DNA of 64,000 nt, from assembly GCF_001436605.1 (NCBI RefSeq), contig NZ_AYZL01000016.1, forward strand, positions 62,001 to 126,000. Direction: 5' to 3'. The translations under genes were made by a program, and so were the position numbers. This DNA comes from Holzapfeliella floricola DSM 23037 = JCM 16512. GTDB lineage: Bacteria; Bacillota; Bacilli; Lactobacillales; Lactobacillaceae. How positions within the stretch are numbered: the stretch's first letter is position 1; every line of letters starts with the position of its first letter. Below, piece by piece: positions 29,702 through 39,813 of this stretch. The notes under the pieces are model-generated. The model made no database searches and had not been told where the DNA came from. It saw only the letters and a list, made by a program, of their open reading frames with translations.

Positions 29702-30277
29702 TTAATAAGACTCGTTTTCTGCTAAAAATTGTGCTAATTTTTTTCGACACCGATCTTTTGCTGCTCTTAAGCCTTTTTGCTCTGCTTCATTTAAAGAATC
29801 AATTGAAATATTTCCCAAAATAATCTGTAATGCTTTAAGTTCAAGTAAAGATAACAACTTGACCAATCTATCTAGTTTTTCAAAATCAACAAATCGCAGT
29901 GTTTGTAAAGTAACCTCTAGATAGACTTGAGCTGGGACAATGCCTAGTTCTGAACTTTTTTCATACGAAAATGCTTCTGTTTGTGATTTTCGTTTTTGAG
30001 CTGATTCTCTTCTTAACAAGCTTTTAGCATGATTATGCAATCTCAGTTTAAAGAATCCCCCAAATTTAACTGCTTTCTCAATTTTAAACAGCTTAGTTGT
30101 CTCATAACAAATAATCATAGCTTCTTGTTGCCAGTCGCTATCGTCATAATCACGTAAAAAATAGTGATACTTCACACGATTAATCATTGGTTGATACCTT
30201 ATAATCAATTCATTTAGCGCATCGTCATTAGCTGTACATGCTAACTCAACTAACTCATTATCAGTTTTCTTTTTCAT
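29702..30277 (-). CDS. sigH: SigH/ComX-like RNA polymerase sigma factor
   Basis: Alternative sigma-70-family factor of 191 residues. Region 2 is clear (DNALNELIIRYQPMINR-like start; DWQQEAMIICYETTKLF, about residues 47-63; FGGFFKLRLHNHAKSLLRRE, about 72-91). Region 4 is recognisable but divergent (residues 120-185). Position after rlmB and before rpmG-secE-nusG matches B. subtilis sigH, and in many Lactobacillales the gene here is a ComX-like regulator of competence genes. Its regulon in this organism is inferred, not seen. Confidence 0.82.
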   Translation of the reverse strand: MKKKTDNELVELACTANDDALNELIIRYQPMINRVKYHYFLRDYDDSDWQQEAMIICYETTKLFKIEKAVKFGGFFKLRLHNHAKSLLRRESAQKRKSQTEAFSYEKSSELGIVPAQVYLEVTLQTLRFVDFEKLDRLVKLLSLLELKALQIILGNISIDSLNEAEQKGLRAAKDRCRKKLAQFLAENESY

Positions 30278-30358
30278 TATCCTGCCCCTCCACTCGGCTC
30301 TTTAACTATAGCAAGATACCCAAACTAATAACGTGTTAATTTCTTTTATTTAAGCAAA

Positions 30359-30393
30359 CAAAAAGAAGTGTCGCATATGCAACACTCCTTTTT
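30359..30393 (-). terminator. Hairpin after rlmB
   Basis: AGTGTTGCA pairs with TGCGACACT (one G-U) around a short loop, overlapping the rlmB stop and followed by T-rich sequence. Confidence 0.65.
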
Positions 30394-31150
30394 ATACTTC
30401 ACGTGAAGTAAAAGCTTGATACATTAAAACACCCGATGCAACACCGGCGTTTAGACTTTGGACATGCCCAACCATCGGAATAGTTAACATCTGATCCATT
30501 TGTTCTTTAAGTAGTCGAGAAATTCCTTTTCCCTCATTTCCAATTACTAAAACTGTCTTACCTTTTGCATCCCATTTACGGTAATCTTGTCCTTTCATAT
30601 CGGTACCAAAGAACCAAAATCCTGCCTTCTTCATCTTGTTAACAGTGTTAACTAAATTGGTCTCGCGAATAACAGGGACATGATTAATCGCACCGGTTGA
30701 ACTTTTGGCAACAACACTTGTTAATCCGGTCGCACGGTGTTTTGGAATAATGATTGCATCTACACCAGTTGCATCAGCAGTTCTTAAAATAGACCCTAAA
30801 TTATGTGGATCTTCGATTGAATCTAGCATTAAAATCATCGGATTTTTATTTTCTAGCTGAACCAATGTATCATCTAAATCAGCATACTCAAAGCTAGCAA
30901 TTGTCAAAACAATCCCTTGATGATTTGCTTGATGACCCACCAATTTTTCAAGTTTATTTTTGGGAACTTCTTGCACGACAACACGTGCTTTTTTAGCTAG
31001 TCCTTTGATTTCTTTTTCAAAATCAGCACTTACACCATTTTGCAAAAAGATTTTGTTAACACGAGAGCCTTCATTATTTTTTAAATAATCAACGGCTGCA
31101 TGTTTTCCATAGACGAACTCTTGTGACACTTTATCTGAATCTGTATTCAT
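30392..31150 (-). CDS. rlmB: 23S rRNA (guanosine-2'-O)-methyltransferase RlmB
   Basis: SPOUT-class enzyme that 2'-O-methylates a 23S rRNA guanosine (G2251 in E. coli). The 252 residues have an N-terminal L30e-like substrate-binding domain and the knotted catalytic domain with DSIEDPHNLGSILRTADA (about residues 110-127), VIGNEGKGIS and the terminal NAGVASGVLMYQAF. It overlaps mrnC by 20 bases in cysS-mrnC-rlmB, the standard order. Confidence 0.96.
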   Translation of the reverse strand: MNTDSDKVSQEFVYGKHAAVDYLKNNEGSRVNKIFLQNGVSADFEKEIKGLAKKARVVVQEVPKNKLEKLVGHQANHQGIVLTIASFEYADLDDTLVQLENKNPMILMLDSIEDPHNLGSILRTADATGVDAIIIPKHRATGLTSVVAKSSTGAINHVPVIRETNLVNTVNKMKKAGFWFFGTDMKGQDYRKWDAKGKTVLVIGNEGKGISRLLKEQMDQMLTIPMVGHVQSLNAGVASGVLMYQAFTSREV

Positions 31151-31550
31151 TATTTGCTCCTGATTCTACTTTTTCAATACACCAATTAGTTAGTTCAACC
31201 ACACGACTATCTTGATAGCTTAAAGATAAAAAGCCAAAAACCGCTTCAAATCCTGTTGAAAGATGATAAGTCGCCGTTGAGGTGTTTTTAGCTTTTGTGT
31301 GGCTTTTAGCATTGCGACCTCGCATAAAAATTGCTAGTTCTTGTTCAGTTAACACATTTTCATCTTGCATGCGTGTAATTAAAGCAGCTTGTGCTTTTGC
31401 CGAAACATATTGTGTTGCTGTTTTTTGTAGTTGGTTGGGTCTGACAATACCAGACTCAACTAAATGTTTGCGAATCAAAATTTCGTATGCACCATCGCCA
31501 ACATAAGCTAACGTTACTGCATTCAAAATTGACGGATCTTTAACTTTCAT
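31131..31550 (-). CDS. mrnC: Mini-ribonuclease 3
   Basis: RNase III-like catalytic domain without a dsRNA-binding domain, acting in 23S rRNA maturation. The 139 residues from the ATG at 31550 begin [12 protein letters not shown] and include the RNase III signature [14 protein letters not shown] (about residues 15-28). The frame is open to 31586 but that lies inside cysS; GGTGG precedes the ATG chosen. Overlaps cysS by 11 bases and rlmB by 20. Confidence 0.95.
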   Translation of the reverse strand: MKVKDPSILNAVTLAYVGDGAYEILIRKHLVESGIVRPNQLQKTATQYVSAKAQAALITRMQDENVLTEQELAIFMRGRNAKSHTKAKNTSTATYHLSTGFEAVFGFLSLSYQDSRVVELTNWCIEKVESGANNEYRFR

Positions 31551-32961
31551 TTTTCTTCCACCTTGTTCCTTGAGGTGTGTCTTCAATCACAATCCCCATA
31601 CCTTTTAATTGGTCTCGGATTTCATCACTAGTCTTAAAATCTTTTTGACTTCTAGCTTCATCTCTTTTTTTGATTAATGCTTCTACTTCCTCAGACAAGT
31701 TATCTGATTTTTGATTAAATTCAACACCAAAGACTGTCATAATCTTAATAAATTCTTCTTTAAAGATTGTTAAAACAGTTTTATCAACAGTTGACTCTTG
31801 TAAATGTTGATTAATAGCACGCGTTAACTCATAAAGAACCGTTAATCCGTTTTGAACATTAAAGTCATCATCCATCGCAGCTTTAAATTCAGCAACTTTT
31901 TCGTTAACAAGCTGTGCTAACTCAGTATTTTCTTGAGATGAAGTTTGGTCATTTAGACGGTAATCAATGTTTTGATAAAGATTCTTAAAATATTGCACAC
32001 GTTCACGTGCTTCTTGCATATTATCATCATTGTAATGAATAGGACGGCGATATTGCGTACTTGCCATAAAAAATCGTAGTACAGTCGGATCTTCTCCTTG
32101 CAATAAATCATGAACTGTTACAAAGTTTCCCGCTGACTTACTCATCTTTTCATTTTGGTTACCCACAGTTACAAACCCGTTATGCATCCAATAATTTACA
32201 AATTTGTGTCCTGTCTTGGCTTCACTTTGGGCAATTTCATTCTCGTGATGAGGAAACTGTAAATCTTGTCCTCCACCGTGAATATCAAATGTTTCACCTA
32301 ACAATTTAGTTGACATCACTGAACATTCAATATGCCAACCAGGACGCCCTTTACCAAAGGGTGAATCCCAAGCAACTTCTGATGCCTCTTTTTGTGGTTT
32401 CCATAACACAAAATCAAGCGGATCTTCTTTTGTGGTCACTTCTTCTTGTGTTAAGTGCTGTGAAGCACCGTTTTCAAGTTGTTCAATATTTTGTTTTGAA
32501 AGTTCGCCATAATGTTTAAAATGACGTGCACGAAAATAAACATTACCCGAAACTTCATAAGCATAGTCTTTTTCAACTAAAGCTTCAATAAACTTGATAA
32601 TATCATCAATCATATGAGTTGCTCTTGGATTTGCGGTTGCTGGTTTGATATTTAGAGCTTTTGTATCTGCCATAAAGGCTTCAATAAAGCGGTTTGCTAA
32701 TTCATCAACCGTGATTTTTTCTTTTTTAGCTTGCTTAATCATCTTATCATCAACATCCGTGAAGTTAGAAACATAAGTCACATCGTATCCACGATATTCT
32801 AAATAACGACGAATTGTATCAAATGACACCGCACTTCTAGCATTTCCAATGTGAATATAATTATATACAGTAGGTCCACAGACATACATCTTCACTTCAT
32901 TTTCATGAATAGGTTTAAATAATTCTTTTTCTCGAGTTAACGTATTGAAGATTTTTATCAT
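31540..32961 (-). CDS. cysS: Cysteinyl-tRNA synthetase
   Basis: Class I synthetase of 473 residues. It contains the zinc-binding [11 protein letters not shown] segment, the HIGH-type HIGNARS motif (about residues 37-43), the WHIECS zinc segment and KMSKSAGN (about 268-275). First gene of cysS-mrnC-rlmB. No T-box antiterminator was seen in the 115 bases between gltX and cysS. Confidence 0.98.
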   Translation of the reverse strand: MIKIFNTLTREKELFKPIHENEVKMYVCGPTVYNYIHIGNARSAVSFDTIRRYLEYRGYDVTYVSNFTDVDDKMIKQAKKEKITVDELANRFIEAFMADTKALNIKPATANPRATHMIDDIIKFIEALVEKDYAYEVSGNVYFRARHFKHYGELSKQNIEQLENGASQHLTQEEVTTKEDPLDFVLWKPQKEASEVAWDSPFGKGRPGWHIECSVMSTKLLGETFDIHGGGQDLQFPHHENEIAQSEAKTGHKFVNYWMHNGFVTVGNQNEKMSKSAGNFVTVHDLLQGEDPTVLRFFMASTQYRRPIHYNDDNMQEARERVQYFKNLYQNIDYRLNDQTSSQENTELAQLVNEKVAEFKAAMDDDFNVQNGLTVLYELTRAINQHLQESTVDKTVLTIFKEEFIKIMTVFGVEFNQKSDNLSEEVEALIKKRDEARSQKDFKTSDEIRDQLKGMGIVIEDTPQGTRWKKNES

Positions 32962-33040
32962 CTTTGCGGATCCCTTCTAAATTTTGTAGTGAATAGTTTT
33001 ATTATATAAGTTGTGAGCACAATTATAAACCGCAAAATTA

Positions 33041-33073
33041 AAAAAGCGACTTGACTGACTCAAGTCGCTTTTC
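33041..33073 (-). terminator. Terminator after gltX
   Basis: Perfect stem AAGCGACTTGA/TCAAGTCGCTT with a 5-base loop, followed by T residues on the minus strand, 4 bases from the gltX stop. Confidence 0.9.
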
Positions 33074-33076
33074 AAT

Positions 33077-34561
33077 TTAGTTCATTTGATTTAGTGTTTG
33101 CTGAATATGTTTCATTGTCTTTTGACGACCTAACAATTCAATTGATTCACCAATTCCAGGTCCATGCATTGAACGTGTTGTTGCAATACGAACAGGCATG
33201 AACAATTTGCGTCCCTTAACTTTAGTTTCTTTTTGAATTTCCTTAATAACAGCCATGATTTGAACACTTGTAAAGTGGTCTAATTGTTCTAGCTTATCGT
33301 GGAAAGCTTTCAAAACGACAGGTGCTGTTTCATCAGCTAATTCTGCCATTGCTTCTTCAGAAAGCGTATCTGGTTCTTTGAAGAAGATATCTGCAAATTC
33401 TGCAAGTTGAGCAGTATAACTCATTTGTTCTGAATAAAGTGAAACTAATTGACGAACCCACTCAATTTTTTCAGGAGTTGGATCTTTTTCAACTAAACCT
33501 TTTTCAATTAAGTTGTGTAGAGATAAGTCTAACAACATATCAGGGTTAGCAGTTTTAACATATTGATTGTTAACCCATTCTAGTTTTTTAGCATCAAATG
33601 ATGCTGGTGATTTACTTAATCTTTCTGGATCAAAAGCTTTAATTAACTCTTGTTTTGAGAAGATTTCATCTTCACCTACTGGTGACCAACCTAGCAAAGT
33701 AATGAAGTTAAACATCGCATCAGGTAGGTAACCTAATTCACGGTATTGTTCGATGAATTGTAAGATTGATTCATCACGTTTTGATAACTTCTTACCTGTT
33801 TCAGTATTCACAATTAATGTCATGTGACCAAATTCTGGGCGTTCCCATTCTAATGCATCATAAATCATTAATTGTTTTGGTGTGTTTGCGATATGATCAT
33901 CTCCACGTAAAACGTGCGAAATTTCCATTAAATGATCATCAATAACAACCGCAAAGTTATAAGTTGGCATGCCATCACGTTTTTGAATGACAAAATCACC
34001 ACCAACTGTGTTCCCTTCAAAACTAATTTTACCTTTAACAATGTCGTCCCATTCGTATAACTCATTTGGCACACGGAAGCGAACAACAGGTGTTAGCCCT
34101 TTAGCTTCAGATTCTTGTTGTGATTTTGCAATTTGTTCATCAGACATACCAGCATATTCATAAACATAGTGAGGTGCAATTCCTTTTTCGATTTGCGCTT
34201 CACGTTCTGCTGTCAATTCATCTTCTGTCTTATATGAATGATAAGCTAAACCTTGGTCTAATAATTGTTGAATATATTTTAAGTAAATATCCTTACGCTC
34301 TGATTGACGATAAGGACCATATTTACCCCCAACATCTGGACCTTCATCCCAGTCAATCCCTAACCATCTCAAGTTATCTAATTGACTAGTTTCACCATCT
34401 TGAATGTTACGTTTTGTATCAGTATCTTCGATACGAACAATAAACTTACCCTTGTTATGTCTAGCAAATAAGTAGTTAAATAATGCAGTTCTTGCATTCC
34501 CAATATGCAAATGTCCTGTAGGACTTGGTGCATAACGCACTCTCATTTTATTTTTACTCAA
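33077..34561 (-). CDS. gltX: Glutamyl-tRNA synthetase
   Basis: Class I synthetase charging tRNA-Glu and, where no GlnRS exists, also tRNA-Gln for later amidation. It has the HIGH-type HLHIGNART (about residues 15-23), the KLSKRD form of KMSKS (about 255-260) and an anticodon-binding C terminus. The frame opens at 34615, but that adds an atypical extension. I favour the TTG at 34561 (494 residues, [16 protein letters not shown]), which has AAAGAGG just upstream. The start is therefore somewhat uncertain. Confidence 0.94.
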   Translation of the reverse strand: MSKNKMRVRYAPSPTGHLHIGNARTALFNYLFARHNKGKFIVRIEDTDTKRNIQDGETSQLDNLRWLGIDWDEGPDVGGKYGPYRQSERKDIYLKYIQQLLDQGLAYHSYKTEDELTAEREAQIEKGIAPHYVYEYAGMSDEQIAKSQQESEAKGLTPVVRFRVPNELYEWDDIVKGKISFEGNTVGGDFVIQKRDGMPTYNFAVVIDDHLMEISHVLRGDDHIANTPKQLMIYDALEWERPEFGHMTLIVNTETGKKLSKRDESILQFIEQYRELGYLPDAMFNFITLLGWSPVGEDEIFSKQELIKAFDPERLSKSPASFDAKKLEWVNNQYVKTANPDMLLDLSLHNLIEKGLVEKDPTPEKIEWVRQLVSLYSEQMSYTAQLAEFADIFFKEPDTLSEEAMAELADETAPVVLKAFHDKLEQLDHFTSVQIMAVIKEIQKETKVKGRKLFMPVRIATTRSMHGPGIGESIELLGRQKTMKHIQQTLNQMN

Positions 34562-34626
34562 TCCAAACGCCTCTTTCATTTGTAATACGCTATAAGTGTA
34601 CAGGTTTCTTCTCAAAAATTCAAAAC

Positions 34627-36003
34627 TTAAAACAGGTAATTTAGTGCCTGCTGAATCGATACGACAGGAACGATTTCAATTCCTTCAGACTGACGCAATG
34701 ACTCTTTCAGATTATTCTTAGGAATATACACACGCTTAAATCCTAAATTACGTGCTTCCTTGATACGATCTTCAATTTGTGTCACACGTCTAATTTCACC
34801 AGTTAAGCCGATTTCACCAATAAAACAGTCTGTTTGATTAATCTCTTTTTCTTTATAACTTGAAGCAATAGCAACTGCAATAGCTAAATCAATAGCTGGT
34901 TCATCCAATCGAACGCCACCTGTTGCTTTCAAAAAGGCATCTTGATTTTGGAGCAATAATCCACCACGTTTTTCAAGTACTGCCATAATTAGGGCGACTC
35001 GATGAGTATTTAAGCCTGTAGATGTCCGCTTAGCATTACCAAATGCTGTGGGTGTCACTAATGCTTGAAGTTCTACTAATATTGGACGGGTTCCCTCCAT
35101 TGAAACCACTACAGCAGAACCAGTGCTGTTGGGCAGTCGTTCGTCTAAAAAGATAGCAGAGGGGTTCTTAACCTCAGCAAGGCCTTCACCCTTCATTTCA
35201 AACATTCCAATTTCATTAGCAGCACCGAACCGATTCTTAACAGAACGAATAATACGATAAGCATGATGTGCTTCACCCTCAAAATAGAGTACAGTATCAA
35301 CCATATGCTCTAAAATCTTTGGTCCAGCAATTCCACCACTTTTTGTTACATGTCCCACCACAAAAACCGTGATTTGGTCATTTTTGGCAATCTTCATCAG
35401 TTCAGAAGTTACTTCCTTAACTTGCGTAACACTACCAACAACAGCATCTAATTCTGGTTCATTCATTGTTTGAATAGAATCAATAATCAAAAAATCAGGT
35501 TTCATTTCATTAACTTGTTGGCGAATTTCACTCATATCTGTTTCTGAATAAATATATAATTGTTCAGAATCAATTTCAAGCCGTTGCGCACGCATCTTAA
35601 TTTGAGTAGGACTTTCTTCTCCAGACACATATAATACTGTTTGCTTTTGGGCAAGCTCACCGCAGACCTGTAGTAGTAGTGTAGATTTCCCAATTCCTGG
35701 ATCACCACCTAGAAGTACCAATGAGCCTTTAACTGCACCACCACCTAAAACACGATCTAACTCATCAAATTGTGTTGACGTTCGATTTTCTTTAGTTGAT
35801 GTGATTTCTTTTAGATGCTGCGGTTGTCGAATCCCAGTTGTTGTCATTCTTCTGCTTGGCGTTGCTTTACTTGATACTTTAGCTGCTTCTTTTTTAGTTT
35901 CAACAAACTGATTCCAGGCCTGACAATTGGGACATCTTCCCAAGTAACTCGCTGAATGATAGCCACAATTTTGACAGGTATACTCTATTCTTGATTTTGC
36001 CAA
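34627..36003 (-). CDS. radA: DNA repair protein RadA
   Basis: RecA-related branch-migration ATPase in recombination and transformation. The 458 residues include an N-terminal four-cysteine zinc finger (CQNCG and CPNC, residues 10-29), Walker [11 protein letters not shown] (about 98-107), the RadA-specific KNRFG motif and a C-terminal Lon-protease-like domain without protease function. It lies downstream of dut with a 13-base gap. Confidence 0.97.
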   Translation of the reverse strand: MAKSRIEYTCQNCGYHSASYLGRCPNCQAWNQFVETKKEAAKVSSKATPSRRMTTTGIRQPQHLKEITSTKENRTSTQFDELDRVLGGGAVKGSLVLLGGDPGIGKSTLLLQVCGELAQKQTVLYVSGEESPTQIKMRAQRLEIDSEQLYIYSETDMSEIRQQVNEMKPDFLIIDSIQTMNEPELDAVVGSVTQVKEVTSELMKIAKNDQITVFVVGHVTKSGGIAGPKILEHMVDTVLYFEGEAHHAYRIIRSVKNRFGAANEIGMFEMKGEGLAEVKNPSAIFLDERLPNSTGSAVVVSMEGTRPILVELQALVTPTAFGNAKRTSTGLNTHRVALIMAVLEKRGGLLLQNQDAFLKATGGVRLDEPAIDLAIAVAIASSYKEKEINQTDCFIGEIGLTGEIRRVTQIEDRIKEARNLGFKRVYIPKNNLKESLRQSEGIEIVPVVSIQQALNYLF

Positions 36004-36016
36004 TCTTTATTCTCCT

Positions 36017-36556
36017 TTATTCACCTGATGAACCAAATCCTCCTATTCGTTCTTTTTGATCATTTGATTCATCATCAGCCGTTAAGTAAGGCATGAAGAT
36101 ACCTTGCCCGATGCGTTCACCTTTTTTAATTCTAAGTGTTCTAGGTCCAAAGTTTAGAACTTGAATGAAAATCTCACCTTCGTTATTTTCATTACCATAG
36201 TAATCTGAGTCAATAATACCAATTCCGTTAGGCAAAATTAATTGACGCTTAATTGGGTTACTAGAACGGTTAGCTAACATTAAATACTCGTCCTCACGCA
36301 TATATGATTTAATTCCTGTTGGTACTAAAAATGGACGAAGCGTTTCATTAGCTAATTGTTCATCTTGTTTGGTTAGTCTATGGCCGTTTTTGATCAAACG
36401 AAAAATACGGACAAAGTTTAAACGCCATATTGATGGAATTTCAAAATCTTCAGCTGCTTCAAAATCATAACCAGCTGCACCCTTAGTTTGTCTTTTAGGA
36501 ATGTTTATCCCCATTCCTTGGTATCGTGACACAATCTCAAATCCTCGTTTTTTCAT
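36017..36556 (-). CDS. dut: dUTP diphosphatase (dUTPase)
   Basis: Hydrolyses dUTP to dUMP, keeping uracil out of DNA. At 179 residues it is longer than classic trimeric dUTPases because of an insertion (about residues 40-75) seen in Lactobacillales versions. Motifs: AGYDFEA, LANRSSNPIK, LPNGIGIIDSDYYG and the C-terminal RIGGFGSSG. The ATG at 36556 is used, with a GAGGGAG site; the 5 extra codons upstream encode that site. First gene of dut-radA. Confidence 0.94.
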   Translation of the reverse strand: MKKRGFEIVSRYQGMGINIPKRQTKGAAGYDFEAAEDFEIPSIWRLNFVRIFRLIKNGHRLTKQDEQLANETLRPFLVPTGIKSYMREDEYLMLANRSSNPIKRQLILPNGIGIIDSDYYGNENNEGEIFIQVLNFGPRTLRIKKGERIGQGIFMPYLTADDESNDQKERIGGFGSSGE

Positions 36557-36663
36557 AAAGAGCTCCCTCATTTCATTTTGTATGGTTTATTATAAACAAG
36601 ATAACTTATAATTTCATTGATATTACTAAAAAATTCTTAGACAATAGAGATGGAGGTGATAAT

Positions 36664-36945
36664 GTGGAATTTTTAGAAGAAAATAATCGTTTTTATCAAT
36701 TAGATGATGATCAAAAACTAATTGCTGAAATTCGATTTGATACTATTAAAGACAATCAAGTACTTGTTATTGAACATACGTTCACACGTCCAGATTTCCG
36801 CGGACAAGGAATTGCTGCTGAGCTGGTGAAAAAGGTTGTCGATTTTGCAATTGAAAATCACCAACAAGTTCAACCACTTTGTTCATATGCAAAAAAAGAA
36901 TTTATTAAAAACAAAGACTATCAAAAAGTTTGGTATAACCATTAA
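36664..36945 (+). CDS. Small GNAT-fold acetyltransferase (YjdJ-like)
   Basis: Single-domain protein of 93 residues with the acetyl-CoA loop DFRGQGIAAELVKKVVDFA (about residues 46-64) and a C-terminal YAKKEF strand, matching the short YjdJ-type N-acetyltransferases. It begins with GTG, preceded by TGGAGGTGA. Its substrate is unknown. Only 24 bases separate it from rpiA, so the two may be one transcript, divergent from dut. Confidence 0.85.
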   Translation: MEFLEENNRFYQLDDDQKLIAEIRFDTIKDNQVLVIEHTFTRPDFRGQGIAAELVKKVVDFAIENHQQVQPLCSYAKKEFIKNKDYQKVWYNH

Positions 36946-36969
36946 TTATTGAAAGGACCTAATCCCATC

Positions 36970-37659
36970 ATGGATCAAAATACATTAAAAAAATCTGCTG
37001 CTGAATATGCTTGTGCTAACTTTATACATGACAATATGAAACTTGGACTTGGAACAGGTTCTACTGTAACATTTTTAGTTGATGCTTTAGGCAAACGTAT
37101 TAAAGAAGAAAATCTAAATATTACAACCGTTTCAACTTCTTCAAGAACAAAACGCCAAGCTGAAAGCTTAGGAATCAAAGTTGTCGATTTAAACGATATC
37201 GATGAACTTGACCTAACTATTGATGGTGCTGACCAAATCAGCCCTGACTACCAAGGCATTAAGGGTGGCGGCGCTGCTCATACTTTAGAAAAAATTGTTG
37301 CAACTGCCTCAAAACGCAATCTATGGATTGTTGATGAAAGTAAAATTGCTGAACCATTCGGTTCTTTCCCTCTACCCGTTGAAGTTTTAGATAAAGCTCA
37401 AAACCAATTAATGCTTAAATTTGAACAAAAAGAGCTTAACCCTCAATTACGCTTAAATGAAAATGGTAAACCCGTAAGAACTCACTTTGGTAATTTAATT
37501 GTTGATTTACATTTAGGTCAAATTCAAAATCCTCATGAACTAGGTGCATACTTAAAATCCCAAGTTGGCGTTGTTGAACATGGTTTATTCCTTGACACAG
37601 TCAACACTGTCATCGTTGGTCGTGAAGAAGGACGAAATTGTATCGATAATATTCGTTAA
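36970..37659 (+). CDS. rpiA: Ribose-5-phosphate isomerase A
   Basis: Interconverts ribose-5-phosphate and ribulose-5-phosphate in the pentose phosphate pathway. The 229 residues have GLGTGSTV (about 26-33), the catalytic DGADQI (about 84-89) and KGGGAAHTLEK. The frame opens at a TTG at 36949, but AAAGGACC then supports the ATG at 36970, giving the usual length. Confidence 0.97.
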   Translation: MDQNTLKKSAAEYACANFIHDNMKLGLGTGSTVTFLVDALGKRIKEENLNITTVSTSSRTKRQAESLGIKVVDLNDIDELDLTIDGADQISPDYQGIKGGGAAHTLEKIVATASKRNLWIVDESKIAEPFGSFPLPVEVLDKAQNQLMLKFEQKELNPQLRLNENGKPVRTHFGNLIVDLHLGQIQNPHELGAYLKSQVGVVEHGLFLDTVNTVIVGREEGRNCIDNIR

Positions 37660-37744
37660 TAAAATATTAATAAAATATTAGAAAAATCAATTGATTTGAG
37701 GTACAATAATTTCAAGATTCAAATTACATAGGAGGAACTTTTAT

Positions 37745-39082
37745 ATGTCTAAAGATATTTCGCAACAAGATTTAGCCAAAATCGAACAAGATTTTGCAAA
37801 ATACCCCTCAGCACGCGTTTTACAACGTGCAGTTATGACTAATGGTATTAATGCAAGCAGTCAAAATATGGATTCACAAATCGCAATGGATCCTACTTTC
37901 TCAGTAGAAGTAGCTACTGGAGAAGTTTCAAATCAAAAACAATCAGGACGTTGCTGGATGTTTGCTGCATTGAACACAATGCGTCACCCATTCCAAAAAG
38001 AATTCAAGGTCAATGGTTTTGAATTATCACAAAACTATACATTTTTCTGGGACAAGTTTGAAAAAGCAAACTTCTTCTACGAAAATGTTATTGAAACTTC
38101 AGACCTTCCTCTTGGCGACCGTAAAGTTGACTTCTTACTAACTACACCTCAACAAGATGGTGGTCAATGGGATATGCTAGTTGCTCTAGTTCAAAAATAT
38201 GGTTTAGTTCCTAAGTCAGTTATGCCTGAAACATTCAGTGCAACAAAATCTGCACAACTAAACAAAAACTTGAACTTAAAATTACGTCGTGATGCTGTTG
38301 AATTACGTCGTTTAATGGACGAACAAACACCTAGAGAACAAGTTGAATCTCGTAAAAACACATTCTTAAGTGAAGTTTACCGCATGTTAGCTTATGCTTT
38401 AGGTAACCCTCCTAAAACATTTGATTTTGAATACCGCGATACAGATAAAAAATACCATCGTGATGCTCAATTGACACCTCAATCATTCTTTGAAAAATAC
38501 ATTGGTTGGAACTTAGAAGACTATGTTTCAGTCATCAATGCTCCAACTGAAAATAAACCTTTCAATCAAGTTTACAACGTTGAACTACTGGGTAATGTTG
38601 TTGGCGGACGTGAAGTTCGTCACTTGAACTTAGAAATCGAAGAATTAAAACGTCTAACCATTGCACAGCTTGAAGCTGGTGAAACAGTTTGGTTTGGTTC
38701 TGATGTTGGTCAAAGTTCAGACCGTCAAGCAGGTATCATGGATACTGAAATCTACAAACCTGATGAACTATTTGATGTTGATTTACACATGACTAAAGGT
38801 GACCGATTAGACTATGCTGAAAGTTTAATGACTCACGCAATGGTTATTACTGGTGTTGACTTAGTTGAAGGTCAACCAACTCGTTGGAAAGTTGAAAACT
38901 CATGGGGAGATAAAGTTGGTCATAAAGGTTACTTTGTGATGAGCGACTCATGGTTTGAAGAATTTACTTACCAAGTTGTTATCAATAAAAAATTCTTAAC
39001 GGCTGACCAAAAAGATATCTACGAAAACTCAGAAGCACACGTATTAGCCCCTTGGGATCCAATGGGTGCATTAGCTGAATAA
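37745..39082 (+). CDS. pepC: Aminopeptidase C (bleomycin hydrolase family)
   Basis: Cytoplasmic papain-fold (C1B) cysteine aminopeptidase of lactic acid bacteria, acting in peptide use. The 445 residues keep the catalytic triad: Cys in KQSGRCWMFAALN (about residue 73), His in THAMVITGVD (about 365) and Asn in VENSWGD (about 386). The C terminus (WDPMGALAE) is the typical self-blocking arm. An AGGAGGA ribosome site precedes the ATG. Own terminator downstream. Confidence 0.97.
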   Translation: MSKDISQQDLAKIEQDFAKYPSARVLQRAVMTNGINASSQNMDSQIAMDPTFSVEVATGEVSNQKQSGRCWMFAALNTMRHPFQKEFKVNGFELSQNYTFFWDKFEKANFFYENVIETSDLPLGDRKVDFLLTTPQQDGGQWDMLVALVQKYGLVPKSVMPETFSATKSAQLNKNLNLKLRRDAVELRRLMDEQTPREQVESRKNTFLSEVYRMLAYALGNPPKTFDFEYRDTDKKYHRDAQLTPQSFFEKYIGWNLEDYVSVINAPTENKPFNQVYNVELLGNVVGGREVRHLNLEIEELKRLTIAQLEAGETVWFGSDVGQSSDRQAGIMDTEIYKPDELFDVDLHMTKGDRLDYAESLMTHAMVITGVDLVEGQPTRWKVENSWGDKVGHKGYFVMSDSWFEEFTYQVVINKKFLTADQKDIYENSEAHVLAPWDPMGALAE

Positions 39083-39098
39083 TAACCAGCAAGCAAAA

Positions 39099-39130
39099 AA
39101 AGAGCGAACTTAATTGTTCGCTCTTTTTTA
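39099..39130. terminator. Bidirectional terminator between pepC and the gpm-like gene
   Basis: Perfect 9-bp stem AGAGCGAAC/GTTCGCTCT with A-rich and T-rich flanks between convergent genes. Confidence 0.9.
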
Positions 39131-39802
39131 GTATCTTTTTTTAGCTAAAATTGCTAAATTATCGTCTAACTGATATTGAATTATTTCACTATTCTTCACT
39201 TCAACACCATCAATATTTTTATCACTAATCGCTTCTAAATACTTAATTAAAGCCCGAATTGTACTACCATGAGCTACAATTAATTGATCATTGCCCAATC
39301 GTAATTCAGGTGCAATTTGTTCTTCATAATAAGGAATTATTCGGTCACTCGCCATTTTCAGACTTTCTGATCCAGGTAATGACTGTTTTGGAATCAAATG
39401 ATAACGGTAGTCAAAATGTTTATTATCGGATTGCGGTGGAATAGCATTAAAACTACGACGCCATTTTTGAACAGTCTTAACACCATATAATTTTCGTGTC
39501 TCATCTTTATTTAAACCACCTAAACCACCATAATGACGTTCATTTAAACGCCAATTTTTTAGCATTGGTAGATACAATAATTCTTGTTTTTCTAAAATTA
39601 GATTGGCCGTTTTAATTGCACGCTTCAAAACCGAAGTGTGCACTTTTTTTAGATTGATATCATTAATTTGACCTAACTTATATCCAGCTTCTTTTGCCTG
39701 CTGAACACCTTTTTGAGTTAAATCAACGTCATCCCACCCTGTGTAGGTATTTGTTGCATTGGCACTACTTTGACCATGTCGGACCAATAACAGATTTACC
39801 AC
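39128..39802 (-). CDS. Divergent phosphoglycerate mutase-like protein
   Basis: Histidine phosphatase superfamily member resembling 2,3-bisphosphoglycerate-dependent mutase GpmA. The 224 residues show the phosphohistidine motif RHGQSSAN, TGWDDVDL, NERHYGGLGGLNK (about 83-95) and AHGSTIRAL near residue 180. Several usual residues differ (RHGQS instead of RHGES, Ser-Thr in the second His motif, GLGGLNK), so it may be a paralogue with altered activity rather than the main glycolytic mutase. It overlaps the pepC terminator and follows the cation exporter by 11 bases. Confidence 0.75.
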   Translation of the reverse strand: MVNLLLVRHGQSSANATNTYTGWDDVDLTQKGVQQAKEAGYKLGQINDINLKKVHTSVLKRAIKTANLILEKQELLYLPMLKNWRLNERHYGGLGGLNKDETRKLYGVKTVQKWRRSFNAIPPQSDNKHFDYRYHLIPKQSLPGSESLKMASDRIIPYYEEQIAPELRLGNDQLIVAHGSTIRALIKYLEAISDKNIDGVEVKNSEIIQYQLDDNLAILAKKRY

Positions 39803-39813
39803 ATTTTAACCTC

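Noticed and set aside
32962-33076. T-box leader upstream of cysS
   Set aside because: No T-box core (GGGTGGNACCGCG-like) and the gap is too short; the same holds for the gap upstream of gltX.
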